Shown piece by piece: positions 42,282 through 50,985 of a stretch of DNA of 64,000 nt. The DNA is from Winogradskyella epiphytica. GTDB lineage: Bacteria; Bacteroidota; Bacteroidia; Flavobacteriales; Flavobacteriaceae. The DNA lies in assembly GCF_003217215.1 (NCBI RefSeq), contig NZ_QJTD01000001.1, forward strand, positions 496,001-560,000, read 5' to 3'. A model generated the notes under the pieces. The model was not told the origin of the DNA and made no database searches. It was given only the letters and a program-made list of their open reading frames with translations. Position 1 is the stretch's first letter; every line of letters starts with the position of its first letter. The position numbers and the translations under genes are program-made.

Positions 42282-43004
42282 TCAATCTTTAGAAGGCAGA
42301 CTCTCAATAAATACCTCAGGAGTTAAAGCATCCTCAACTTTAAAATCGCCTATTCGTGTTCGTCGTAAAACGGATAGATGTGCACCTGAATTTAATGCTT
42401 TTCCAAAATCGTGAGCTAGGGATCTTATATAGGTTCCTTTGCTACAAACCACCCTAAATTCTAATTCTATATGAGCTGAGCTACTCTCAGTTGAAGAATT
42501 TATTTTCGTGATCTCGAATTCAGTTATTTCAACTTGTCTCGATTTAATTTCAACATCCTCCCCTGCTCTTGCAAATTCATACAAACGCTTGCCATCTTTT
42601 TTTATAGCAGAAAACACTGGAGGAAATTGTTCAATCTTACCAATAAATTGTTCTGTAGTTTTATGAATTAATTCGTCTGTAATATGTTCGGTTGGAAAGG
42701 ATTGATCAACCTCGGTTTCTAAATCGAAAGAAGGTGTTGTACCACCAATAACAAAGGTTCCTGTGTATTCTTTTTCTTGACCTTGAAAGGTATTGATTTG
42801 CTTGGTCATCTTTCCTGTACATATCACTAATAACCCCGTCGCTAAAGGATCTAAAGTACCGGCATGTCCGACTTTAATTTTCTTGATGCCATAAGCTTGT
42901 CGTATTGCCCAACGCAACTTATTCACAACTTGAAATGACGTCCAGGTTAATGGCTTATCTATTAGTAATACTTGTCCGGATTTAAAATCTTCTTCTGTCC
43001 TCAT
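42282..43004 (-). CDS. truB: tRNA pseudouridine(55) synthase
   Basis: Makes pseudouridine 55 in the T loop of tRNAs. 240 residues from the ATG at 43004, which overlaps the stop codon of uppP by one base; the longer ORF start at 43049 would run into uppP. Motifs: QVLLIDKPLTWTSFQVVNKL, KVGHAGTLDPLATGLLVI (catalytic Asp in GTLDPLA), GQEKEYTGTFVIGG, FPPVFSAIKKDGKRLYEFAR and CSKGTYIRSLAHDFG. It is the last gene of the ftsX-DUF3098-uppP-truB block. Confidence 0.96.
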   Translation of the reverse strand: MRTEEDFKSGQVLLIDKPLTWTSFQVVNKLRWAIRQAYGIKKIKVGHAGTLDPLATGLLVICTGKMTKQINTFQGQEKEYTGTFVIGGTTPSFDLETEVDQSFPTEHITDELIHKTTEQFIGKIEQFPPVFSAIKKDGKRLYEFARAGEDVEIKSRQVEITEFEITKINSSTESSSAHIELEFRVVCSKGTYIRSLAHDFGKALNSGAHLSVLRRTRIGDFKVEDALTPEVFIESLPSKD

Positions 43005-43795
43005 TAGCTTAAAGACCAGATTATCGCTGCGATACCAACAATTACACAATAGATAGCAAAATACGTTAATTTACTTTTCTTTACTAAAGCAATCATCCAA
43101 GTACAAGCAAATAGTCCTGAAATAAAAGCGGCTATAAACCCAATACCTAAAGCCGGGAAACTTGCACTATCATAAGTTAATTCACCACCTAAGATATCCT
43201 TTGCGATTTTTCCAAAAATAAGAGGCACCACCATTAAGAAGGAAAAACGTGCTGCTTTAGTTTTATCGTTACCTAATAAAACTGATGTTGAAATTGTTGC
43301 ACCAGATCTAGAAATTCCCGGTAACATTGCAATAGCTTGTGATATACCAATAATAAAGGCATTTGAAAAAGTCACTTTCTTTTGTGTATCCTTTGCCTTA
43401 TCTGCTAAGAAAAGTAAAATTGCAGTAACGATAAGCATACAACCTACAAGGAGAATATTACTACCAAAAAGTTGCTCTAATTCTTTTTCAAAAAATAAGC
43501 CAACTATTACGGCTGGAATCATAGATAAAGCAATCTTAGCAATGAATTGAAGGTCTTCATTCCATTCAAATTTTAAAGCTCCTTTTATCAGTTCAATAAT
43601 ATCTTTTCTAAAAACAACCATGGTACTTAATGCTGTCGCAAAGTGAAGTACTACGGTAAACAATAGACTTTCCTGAGGTAAAGACGTATCACCAAGAATC
43701 GCTTTTCCAAGCTCTAAGTGACCACTAGAAGAAACAGGTAAGAACTCCGTAAGCCCTTGAATAATTCCTAAAATAATAGCATCAATAATTTCCAT
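43004..43795 (-). CDS. uppP: Undecaprenyl-diphosphate phosphatase
   Basis: Recycles the lipid carrier for peptidoglycan synthesis by dephosphorylating undecaprenyl diphosphate. A 263-residue polytopic membrane protein with both active-site regions: LGIIQGLTEFLPVSSSGHLE near the N-terminus and AMLPGISRSGATISTSVLLG in the middle. Translation of truB is probably coupled to it through the one-base overlap. Confidence 0.96.
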   Translation of the reverse strand: MEIIDAIILGIIQGLTEFLPVSSSGHLELGKAILGDTSLPQESLLFTVVLHFATALSTMVVFRKDIIELIKGALKFEWNEDLQFIAKIALSMIPAVIVGLFFEKELEQLFGSNILLVGCMLIVTAILLFLADKAKDTQKKVTFSNAFIIGISQAIAMLPGISRSGATISTSVLLGNDKTKAARFSFLMVVPLIFGKIAKDILGGELTYDSASFPALGIGFIAAFISGLFACTWMIALVKKSKLTYFAIYCVIVGIAAIIWSLS

Positions 43796-43846
43796 AGGGC
43801 AATAGTATCAATTTTAAGTATAGGTAAGTTGTAAATTAAAAGTGGG

Positions 43847-44170
43847 TTATTTTTCGGAAGATTTATTCGGATTTAAAAGAATGGCATAGACTTCAATACC
43901 AAAACCAATAAGTACTAAAGTTGGCGCTAATCTTATCCTTGTCCAGCTGTAAATGGATGGATCAAAGTAGTTAGGATCTTCATGCGAACCTGCATACGTA
44001 AAATCTAAACCATAGGCCATAATGATAAACCCAACAACAATAAATGCTAATCCAATAAATAAGAATTTATAATTTTTCTTACCGAAAATAAATTCAGGTT
44101 TTGAATCTTTATGAAGAGTCACATTCTTATTCTGATTTGGTTCTTTTTTCCTGGATTTTAAGTCTTTCAT
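43847..44170 (-). CDS. DUF3098 family membrane protein
   Basis: A 107-residue membrane protein with a basic N-terminus (KDLKSRKKEPNQNKN) and two helices (YKFLFIGLAFIVVGFIIMAYG and LAPTLVLIGFGIEVYAILL), separated by GSHEDPNYFDPSIYSWTRIRL. Standing between ftsX and uppP is the usual place for DUF3098 in Bacteroidota (from memory), which hints at an envelope or division role; none is proven. Confidence 0.85.
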   Translation of the reverse strand: MKDLKSRKKEPNQNKNVTLHKDSKPEFIFGKKNYKFLFIGLAFIVVGFIIMAYGLDFTYAGSHEDPNYFDPSIYSWTRIRLAPTLVLIGFGIEVYAILLNPNKSSEK

Positions 44171-44253
44171 GGTCTTTTCAACTAAGATTGAATAATATGC
44201 AAAGTAACTGTTTTATTTACAATGGATGCGTTAAGGGTTTGTGAATTTCAAAC

Positions 44254-45132
44254 CTAATAATACAAGTGATCTGTCTTCAGATTTAAGAAACGCTGAGTCG
44301 CTATAAAGGTACTAATCCATGTAATTAAAATTCCTAACAAAAATATTCCAGCAAATAAAGCAGCGATTAAAACAGTGTTCGTCAGCAACTCTAATTCTGG
44401 AAAGGAGATGTCTAAATAATATAATACTACTGCCATTCCTGCCATAGCTACAAGTGCACCCACAATTCCCAACTGTACACTTTTCCAAACAAAAGGTCTA
44501 CGAATAAATCGTTTTGTAGCACCAACCATTTGCATTGTTTTTATAATAAAGCGCTTAGAATATACGGCTAATCGGATAGAACTATTAATAAGTAAAACAG
44601 CGATCAAAGTAAACAGGCCGCTAATAATCAATACCCAAAACGTAATTTTCTTAACATTATCATTCATTAATTCTACTAAGTCATTATCATATCTAATCTC
44701 TTCAATAAAGGTTTTATTAGAAAGACTTTCGGTGATTTCTGATAATTGCTCTGTTGTTACAAAATCGGCTTTGAGATGCACATCAATTGAATTCTTTAAT
44801 GGGTTATACCCAACAAAATCCATAAAATCTTCACCTGTTTCAGCCTTCATGTATTCTGCTGCTTCTTCTTTAGACACATAAACTGCATCTTTAGTATAAT
44901 CGGCCATAGCCAAACTCTTATTGAGTTGGTTGACTTCAACTTCTTTCGCTGTATCGTTTAAATAAATAGTCATTACAACTTGCTCTTTAAAGTGATCTGC
45001 GACTTTTTTAGAATTGATGACTAAAAGTCCTAAACAACCTAAAAGAAACAAAACCAAAGCGATGCTTATTACTACAGAGACGTAAGATGATATTAGTTTA
45101 CGTTTTTGGTATTTATCAAAAGATGATGCCAT
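44254..45132 (-). CDS. ftsX: Cell division protein FtsX (permease-like)
   Basis: Inner-membrane partner of FtsE that regulates peptidoglycan hydrolases at the septum. 292 residues with the FtsX layout: one N-terminal membrane helix (SYVSVVISIALVLFLLGCLGLLVI), an extracytoplasmic domain (about residues 45-165, KEQVVMTIYLND, AEYMKAETGEDF) and three C-terminal helices (TFWVLIISGLFTLIAVLLI, LGIVGALVAMAGMAVVLYY, TVLIAALFAGIFLLGILITWI). No ftsE gene is present in the window. It heads the DUF3098-uppP-truB block. Confidence 0.92.
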   Translation of the reverse strand: MASSFDKYQKRKLISSYVSVVISIALVLFLLGCLGLLVINSKKVADHFKEQVVMTIYLNDTAKEVEVNQLNKSLAMADYTKDAVYVSKEEAAEYMKAETGEDFMDFVGYNPLKNSIDVHLKADFVTTEQLSEITESLSNKTFIEEIRYDNDLVELMNDNVKKITFWVLIISGLFTLIAVLLINSSIRLAVYSKRFIIKTMQMVGATKRFIRRPFVWKSVQLGIVGALVAMAGMAVVLYYLDISFPELELLTNTVLIAALFAGIFLLGILITWISTFIATQRFLNLKTDHLYY

Positions 45133-45372
45133 GAATTACTACTAATTTATGATGTAAAAATATAAAACTATTTGCTTATGCTAACTATTAGAACGACTAA
45201 CTTTTAATAGTGTTGTAAATGCATGAAAAAACCTATTAAATAGACATGTCTATTATAAATGTATACATCAGTCCGCTACAATTTGGAATAAGAATTTTCT
45301 CTAATTAATTTTTACGATGGCATACTTCTTGAAGAGAATCTATCCAATCAATTAACAATTAAATCAATTATT

Positions 45373-45930
45373 ATGAAAAAATTATGTTTTGCAATCTTAT
45401 TTGCAACTGTTGGATTAATGCAACAAACTAATGCTCAAGAAGTACAATTTGGTGCTAAGGCAGGACTCAATGTCTCTACTTTTTCTGGAGGAGATGCAGA
45501 TAGAAATAGTCTCATTGGTTTCCACGCGGGATTCATTTCCGAGATCCCTTTAAGTGAAAAATTTTCTCTTCAACCTGAACTCTTATATACAACTCAAGGG
45601 TCTGAAGCCAATGGTAATGTAAAAGTAAAAGTCGATTATATAGCACTTCCAATAATGGCAAAATATTATTTGGCTGATGGATTTAGTCTTGAAGTTGGAC
45701 CTCAATTCTCTTTTTTAGTCAATGATAAAATTGAATTTGAAGATAGTATTTTACCAGAATTTGATACTGACGCAGCAAATATAGATGTCGGAGCGAATAT
45801 AGGACTTGGCTACAACCTTGGAGATAATATGCTGGTTCAAGCGCGATATAATTTTGGAATCACAACAGTAGCGGAAAATCCCGACGTTAAGAATAGTGTC
45901 TTTCAGGTTTCTTTAGGATATAAATTCTAG
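45373..45930 (+). CDS. Outer-membrane beta-barrel (porin family) protein
   Basis: A 185-residue exported barrel with signal peptide MKKLCFAILFATVGLMQQTNA. Barrel strands include VQFGAKAGLNVSTFSGGDA, FSLQPELLYTTQGSEA and SLEVGPQFSFLVNDK, ending with FQVSLGYKF (terminal Phe). This is the short eight-strand OMP_b-brl_2 type, very common in the phylum and mostly without known function. A terminator follows at 45953-45984. Confidence 0.85.
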   Translation: MKKLCFAILFATVGLMQQTNAQEVQFGAKAGLNVSTFSGGDADRNSLIGFHAGFISEIPLSEKFSLQPELLYTTQGSEANGNVKVKVDYIALPIMAKYYLADGFSLEVGPQFSFLVNDKIEFEDSILPEFDTDAANIDVGANIGLGYNLGDNMLVQARYNFGITTVAENPDVKNSVFQVSLGYKF

Positions 45931-45952
45931 ATTTCTGTAACAAGAATTTACC

Positions 45953-45984
45953 AAAGCATCTTGCCAAACGCAAGGTGCTTTTTG
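45953..45984 (+). terminator. Terminator after the porin-like gene
   Basis: AAAGCATCTTGC...GCAAGGTGCTTT stem with one G-T pair, followed by T-rich sequence. Confidence 0.8.
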
Positions 45985-46033
45985 TTTTATAAGACCTCTT
46001 AACAATTAAATAGGCAGTTTAGTAGGTTATTGT

Positions 46034-46041
46034 TAAATTTG
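46034..46041 (+). promoter_or_regulatory. Candidate -7 promoter element of leuS
   Basis: TAAATTTG matches TAnnTTTG, 64 bases before the leuS ATG. No clear -33 partner was seen. Confidence 0.4.
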
Positions 46042-46105
46042 CGCCTTATTTGAGTCTGCAGAAAGTAGACTATAGCTGGCAATAATTTGAAAAAACAAAA
46101 TTGAT

Positions 46106-48952
46106 ATGAAATACGATTTCAATCAAATTGAAAAAAAGTGGCAAGACCATTGGGCAAAAAACGAAACGTTTAAAGCCGAAAACAAAAGTGATAAACCAAA
46201 ATATTACGTCTTAGACATGTTCCCTTATCCAAGTGGAGCTGGTCTTCACGTTGGACATCCACTAGGCTACATTGCCAGCGATATCTATGCGCGTTACAAG
46301 CGCCATAAAGGATTTAACGTATTACATCCACAAGGTTATGATAGCTTTGGTTTACCTGCAGAACAATATGCTATTCAAACCGGTCAGCATCCCGCTGTCA
46401 CCACAGAAGAAAATATTAAAACTTACAGAAGACAATTAGATCAAATTGGATTTTCTTTCGATTGGAGTCGCGAAGTAAGAACATCGGATCCAAATTATTA
46501 CAAGTGGACACAGTGGATTTTTATTCAGCTGTTCGAATCTTGGTATAATAATGATTCGAATAAAGCGGAGCATATTGAGACTCTAGTTAGAACTTTTGCT
46601 TCTGAAGGAAATTCAAATATCAACGCCATTTGCGATGATAATATTGAAATCTTTTCAGCTGAAGCATGGAATAATTATTCATCTGAAGAACAACAAGAAA
46701 TACTGTTAAAATATAGACTTACGTATTTAGCCGAAACAGAAGTTAACTGGTGTCCAGCATTAGGAACCGTTTTAGCTAATGACGAGATTGTAAATGGCGT
46801 TTCAGAACGTGGAGGTCATACCGTTGTTAGAAAGAAAATGACACAATGGAGCATGCGTATTTCGGCTTACGCTGAGCGTTTACTACAAGGCTTAGATACT
46901 GTAGATTGGACAGACTCTTTAAAAGAAAGTCAAAGAAATTGGATTGGAAAATCTGTTGGTGCTTCAGTTACTTTTAATGTTATCCCAGCAACGACTAGCG
47001 ATGAGGAGTCTCATAAAATTGACGTTTTCACTACAAGACCTGACACTATTTTTGGTGTAAGTTTTATGACCTTGGCTCCAGAACATGAACTCGTTTCAAA
47101 AATCACAACTTCAGAACAAAAAGCAGAGGTTGAAGCCTATATTGAAAAAACAGCAAAGCGTAGCGAACGTGATAGAATGGCTGATGTAAAAACCATTTCT
47201 GGTGTGTTTACTGGCGCTTATGCCGAGCATCCATTTTCTAAAGAACCAATTCCAATTTGGATTGGTGATTACGTATTGGCTAGCTACGGAACAGGTGCTG
47301 TCATGGCAGTTCCTTGTGGTGATCAGCGTGATTATGATTTCGCAAAACACTTCAATATTGACATCCCAAATATATTCGACAATGTAGATATTTCAGAAGA
47401 AGCTTATGCTTCAAAAGACAATGTAAAAATTGCTAATAGTGATTTCCTTGATGGAATGAACCTGAAAAAAGCTACTAAACGTGTTATTTTCGAATTAGAA
47501 AAATTAGGCCAAGGGCTTGGGAAAACAAATTATCGCCTACGTGACGCTGTATTCTCAAGACAACGTTATTGGGGAGAACCATTCCCTGTATATTATGTAA
47601 ATGGAATGCCTCAAATGATAGACGCAGAACATTTACCTATTCACTTACCTGAAGTTGAAAAATACCTACCAACAGAAGAAGGTGAGCCGCCTTTAGGACG
47701 TGCCGACGTTTGGGCTTGGTGTACAGAAACTAATTCAGTTGTAAGCAACGATAAAATTAATAATACCACTATTCATCCTTTGGAACTGAATACTATGCCA
47801 GGTTGGGCAGGAAGCTCATGGTATTTCTTCCGATATATGGAGGAAGCTTCAAACAGAGATGACTTTTTTGCTAGCGAAGAAGCACTCAACTATTGGGAAA
47901 ATGTAGATTTATATATTGGTGGTAGCGAGCATGCTACAGGTCACCTACTCTACTCTCGTTTTTGGGTAAAATTCTTAAAAGATAGAGGTTTCGTTAATGT
48001 TGAAGAACCTTTTAAAAAGCTAATTAACCAAGGAATGATTTTGGGGACAAGTGCTTTTGTATATCGAGAAGAGGGAACAAATACTTATCTGTCTGAAGGC
48101 TTAATCAAAGACAAAAACGTAGTACCAATCCATGTTAAAGTACAGTATGTAAATGCCTCTGATGAATTGGATATTGAGGGCTTAAAGAATGATGGTGAGT
48201 TTGGAGAGGAATTTAAAAATGCTGAATTTATCTTAGAAGACGGTGTTTATAAAGTAGGTCGTGAAGTTGAAAAAATGTCTAAATCTAAATACAATGTGGT
48301 TAATCCGGATAGTATTTGTGAAGATTACGGCGCAGATAGTCTAAGACTTTATGAAATGTTCTTAGGGCCATTAGAACAATACAAACCATGGAAAACTTCA
48401 GGAATTTCAGGAGTTCACGGATTTCTTAAAAAGCTTTGGAAACTTTATGTAGATGATAATGGTTTGAAAGTTGATAATAGTGAACCGTCAAAGGACAGTT
48501 TAAAAACCTTACATAAAACCATAAAGAAAGTGGAAGAAGACATTGAGAGTTTCTCTTTCAATACGTCGGTGTCTACCTTTATGATTGCTGTAAACGAACT
48601 CACATCTCAGAAGTGCGCGAGTAAAGAAATTTTAGAACCATTATTGATTTTAATTTCTCCATATGCCCCACATATTGCTGAAGAATTATGGTCTTTATTA
48701 GGAAATAACGAATCCATATCAACTGCGACTTTCCCAGTTTTTGAAGAAAAGCATTTAGTAGAAAGCAGCAAAACCTATCCTATTTCATTTAACGGTAAGA
48801 TGCGTTTTACCTTAGAATTACCATTAGACATGTCTAAAGAAGATATTGAAAAAACCGTAATGGCTCATGAAAAAACCATAGCGCAGTTAGAAGGAAGAAC
48901 TCCTAAAAAAGTGATTATTGTTCCTGGTAAAATTGTAAATATCGTAGGATAA
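46106..48952 (+). CDS. leuS: Leucyl-tRNA synthetase
   Basis: Class I synthetase charging tRNA-Leu, 948 residues. The HIGH signature is in PSGAGLHVGHPLGY, the editing domain (TFNVIPATTSDE, VFTTRPDTIFGVSF, ASYGTGAVMAVPCGDQRDY) is present, and the KMSKS loop is VEKMSKSKYNVVNPD. It is roughly 90 residues longer than the E. coli enzyme; the extra sequence includes HIETLVRTFASEGNSNINAI and an insert before KMSKS (EGTNTYLSEGLIKDKNV), features I recall as normal in Bacteroidota. A small membrane protein gene begins at the base after its stop codon. Confidence 0.96.
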   Translation: MKYDFNQIEKKWQDHWAKNETFKAENKSDKPKYYVLDMFPYPSGAGLHVGHPLGYIASDIYARYKRHKGFNVLHPQGYDSFGLPAEQYAIQTGQHPAVTTEENIKTYRRQLDQIGFSFDWSREVRTSDPNYYKWTQWIFIQLFESWYNNDSNKAEHIETLVRTFASEGNSNINAICDDNIEIFSAEAWNNYSSEEQQEILLKYRLTYLAETEVNWCPALGTVLANDEIVNGVSERGGHTVVRKKMTQWSMRISAYAERLLQGLDTVDWTDSLKESQRNWIGKSVGASVTFNVIPATTSDEESHKIDVFTTRPDTIFGVSFMTLAPEHELVSKITTSEQKAEVEAYIEKTAKRSERDRMADVKTISGVFTGAYAEHPFSKEPIPIWIGDYVLASYGTGAVMAVPCGDQRDYDFAKHFNIDIPNIFDNVDISEEAYASKDNVKIANSDFLDGMNLKKATKRVIFELEKLGQGLGKTNYRLRDAVFSRQRYWGEPFPVYYVNGMPQMIDAEHLPIHLPEVEKYLPTEEGEPPLGRADVWAWCTETNSVVSNDKINNTTIHPLELNTMPGWAGSSWYFFRYMEEASNRDDFFASEEALNYWENVDLYIGGSEHATGHLLYSRFWVKFLKDRGFVNVEEPFKKLINQGMILGTSAFVYREEGTNTYLSEGLIKDKNVVPIHVKVQYVNASDELDIEGLKNDGEFGEEFKNAEFILEDGVYKVGREVEKMSKSKYNVVNPDSICEDYGADSLRLYEMFLGPLEQYKPWKTSGISGVHGFLKKLWKLYVDDNGLKVDNSEPSKDSLKTLHKTIKKVEEDIESFSFNTSVSTFMIAVNELTSQKCASKEILEPLLILISPYAPHIAEELWSLLGNNESISTATFPVFEEKHLVESSKTYPISFNGKMRFTLELPLDMSKEDIEKTVMAHEKTIAQLEGRTPKKVIIVPGKIVNIVG

Positions 48953-49312
48953 ATGAGGTTTCGGCTCAAAAGAAATGACCAAATTGGATTGATCCTATTT
49001 ATTGCATTTGTAGCGAGCACGATTTTAATTTATGAATTTGAAGAAAAATTTGATCGGGAGAAATGGAAAAATCAGCCTTCATTTCGCTATGAAATGGTGG
49101 AAGACATTATTGATAATGAGTTACTGTTAGATAAAACAAAGACTGAGGTTATTTCACTTCTAGGCAAGCCTAATGATTCTTACTCGGATGGAAAGAATTA
49201 TTTCGTTTATTATTTAGGTAGTAAACCAAGTTTTTCAAAAGAAGAACTTACGCAACTGGTTTTAGTTTTTGAAAATAATCGTGTCATTAAAGCTACTGAA
49301 GAACTTCGTTAG
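48953..49312 (+). CDS. Small membrane-anchored BamE-like protein
   Basis: A 119-residue hypothetical with an N-terminal membrane segment (QIGLILFIAFVASTILIYEF). The soluble part, LLLDKTKTEVISLLGKPNDSY then KNYFVYYLGSKPSF and LVLVFENNRVIKA, has the two-helix, beta-hairpin pattern of SmpA/BamE-fold domains (T-K-x-E-V-x-x-L-L-G-x-P). It starts directly after leuS and is presumably cotranscribed. Function unknown; the fold call is inference. Confidence 0.65.
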   Translation: MRFRLKRNDQIGLILFIAFVASTILIYEFEEKFDREKWKNQPSFRYEMVEDIIDNELLLDKTKTEVISLLGKPNDSYSDGKNYFVYYLGSKPSFSKEELTQLVLVFENNRVIKATEELR

Positions 49313-49392
49313 ACTGACAATATTTCTTAACTAAAATTTGGCTTAGAATTTGATTATCTTGTAATAGATTTACATTACTAAAATTTAAAATT

Positions 49393-50088
49393 ATGATTGG
49401 ATATTATATATTAATTGGAGCTATTGCTCTTGTGAGTTGGTTGGTGAGTAGTCAGCTTAAAAGAAAGTTTGCGAAATATTCTAAAGTGCAATTGCGAAAT
49501 GGACTTTCTGGTCGTGAAATCGCGGAAAAAATGCTAGCAGATAATGGTATCTATGACGTTGAAGTGATTTCTACTCCTGGAAAATTAACAGACCATTATA
49601 ACCCAAAGAATAAAACAGTAAACTTAAGTGAATCAGTTTACAACCAAAGAAATGCGGCTGCGGCTGCTGTTGCGGCTCACGAATGTGGTCATGCTGTACA
49701 ACATGCACAAGCCTACAGCGCACTAGGTATGCGTTCTGCCTTAGTTCCAATCGTTAGTGTGACTTCTGGAATGTCACAATGGTTAGTCATTGGTGGTTTA
49801 ATTTTAGGCGCAGGAGCAGGTATGGGCTTAGGCTTTTACGTAGCTGTTGCAGGTTTAGTATTTATGGGCTTTGCAACATTATTTAGCTTCATCACCTTAC
49901 CAGTAGAATACGATGCAAGTAATAGAGCCTTAGCCTGGTTAAAGAACAAAAATATGGTAACTCCTGAAGAATATAAAGGTTCTGAAGACGCACTTAAATG
50001 GGCCGCTCGAACTTATTTAGTAGCTGCAATCGGAGCTTTAGCTTCACTATTGTATTGGGCACTTCAGATATTTGGAGGTAGAGATTAG
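49393..50088 (+). CDS. Zinc metallopeptidase, YugP type
   Basis: A 231-residue membrane metallopeptidase (Zn_peptidase_2). The zinc site is AAAVAAHECGHAVQHAQAYS near residue 96 (HExxH variant HECGH). It is flanked by an N-terminal helix and further hydrophobic segments (VPIVSVTSGMSQWLVIGG, LGAGAGMGLGFYVAVAGLVF). The family signature VEYDASNRALAWL follows, where a Glu/Asp completes the site. Cellular targets are unknown. A terminator lies at 50126-50154. Confidence 0.9.
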   Translation: MIGYYILIGAIALVSWLVSSQLKRKFAKYSKVQLRNGLSGREIAEKMLADNGIYDVEVISTPGKLTDHYNPKNKTVNLSESVYNQRNAAAAAVAAHECGHAVQHAQAYSALGMRSALVPIVSVTSGMSQWLVIGGLILGAGAGMGLGFYVAVAGLVFMGFATLFSFITLPVEYDASNRALAWLKNKNMVTPEEYKGSEDALKWAARTYLVAAIGALASLLYWALQIFGGRD

Positions 50089-50125
50089 TCCTTAATATTA
50101 GGAATAGATCACCTATAATTTATAT

Positions 50126-50154
50126 AAAAGCTCTGTTTATCAGAGCTTTTTTTT
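50126..50154 (+). terminator. Terminator after the zinc metallopeptidase gene
   Basis: AAAAGCTCTG-TTTAT-CAGAGCTTTT with eight T residues. Confidence 0.9.
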
Positions 50155-50205
50155 GTGGAATACAGCGAAAACTCTTACTTTGAGGGTTCTAAACTCAAAT
50201 AGTAT

Positions 50206-50921
50206 ATGGAAAATCATTACCCAAATCAATTACCAGACAAAATTATGGTGAGTAGCTTGTCAGATGTTGAACGCGCTGCTTTTTACAAAAAGACGTACTC
50301 TCATGTAGCCGGTGGCGTACTTGTATTCGTATTATTCGAATACCTACTCCTTCAAAGTGAAACTATTGTAGAATTTATGCTCTCGATGACAGAAGGCTAT
50401 AATGGTTGCTATTATTAGGTGGCTTTATGTTCGCTACAAATTATGCTGAGAGTATGGCAATGCGAACATCTGACAAGAATGTACAATATATGGCTTACGG
50501 ACTTTATATATTGCTCCAAGCTTTAATTTTTGTACCTATGATATTCATTGCTGCATTTTATATGGATACGGGTATCGAAATTCTAAAACAAGCGGCCATA
50601 GTCACACTCGCCTTATTTACAGGGTTATCAGCAGCCGTATTACTCATCCAAAAAGACTTTTCTTTTCTAAAAACAGGATTAACTATAGGATTCTTTATCG
50701 CTATAGGTTTAATTATAGCAGGAACTCTATTTGGATTTAATTTAGGTCTCTGGTTTTCTGTTGGAATGTGTTTATTAGCTGGAGGATCTATTTTATATCA
50801 AACTTCTAACTTAGTTAAGACCTATGGGGTTGACGACTATATACCAGCTGCATTAGGTTTATTTGCCTCTTTAATGCTATTATTTTGGTATATACTTCGA
50901 ATTTTCATGTCTAGAGATTAA
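50206..50921 (+). pseudogene. Bax inhibitor-1/YccA family membrane protein, frameshifted
   Basis: Two consecutive ORFs, 50206-50418 and 50406-50921, together encode one protein of about 238 residues with seven membrane segments. The first part ends SMTEGYNGCYY then stop; the second frame reads WLLLLGGFMFATNYAESMAM from 50403 and continues to the normal end YILRIFMSRD. Restoring one A in the AA at 50401-50402 would give EGYKWLLLLGGFMF, which is what intact homologues look like from memory. It is therefore a one-base deletion in a short A run, or a base-call error. Intact members are Ca-leak or YccA-like proteins that interact with FtsH. Confidence 0.85.
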
Positions 50922-50943
50922 GGAAGAAATTACTTAAAAAATA

Positions 50944-50977
50944 AAAAGCCCAATTGAAGTTTCAATTGGGCTTTTCT
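50944..50977. terminator. Bidirectional terminator between the BI-1 pseudogene and the RNase gene
   Basis: AAAAGCCCAATTGAA-GT-TTCAATTGGGCTTTT, a 15-bp perfect inverted repeat between convergent genes, T-rich outside both arms. Confidence 0.9.
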
Positions 50978-50985
50978 AATAGATA

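Noticed and set aside
43005..43049. Longer N-terminus for TruB
   Set aside because: It would overlap uppP by 46 bp and add residues not found in the family; the ATG overlapping the uppP stop is typical translational coupling.
46106..48952. Extra length of leuS as a sign of an insertion or foreign domain
   Set aside because: The reading frame and motifs are intact, and the added segments fit what I recall of Bacteroidota LeuS, so it is a lineage feature.
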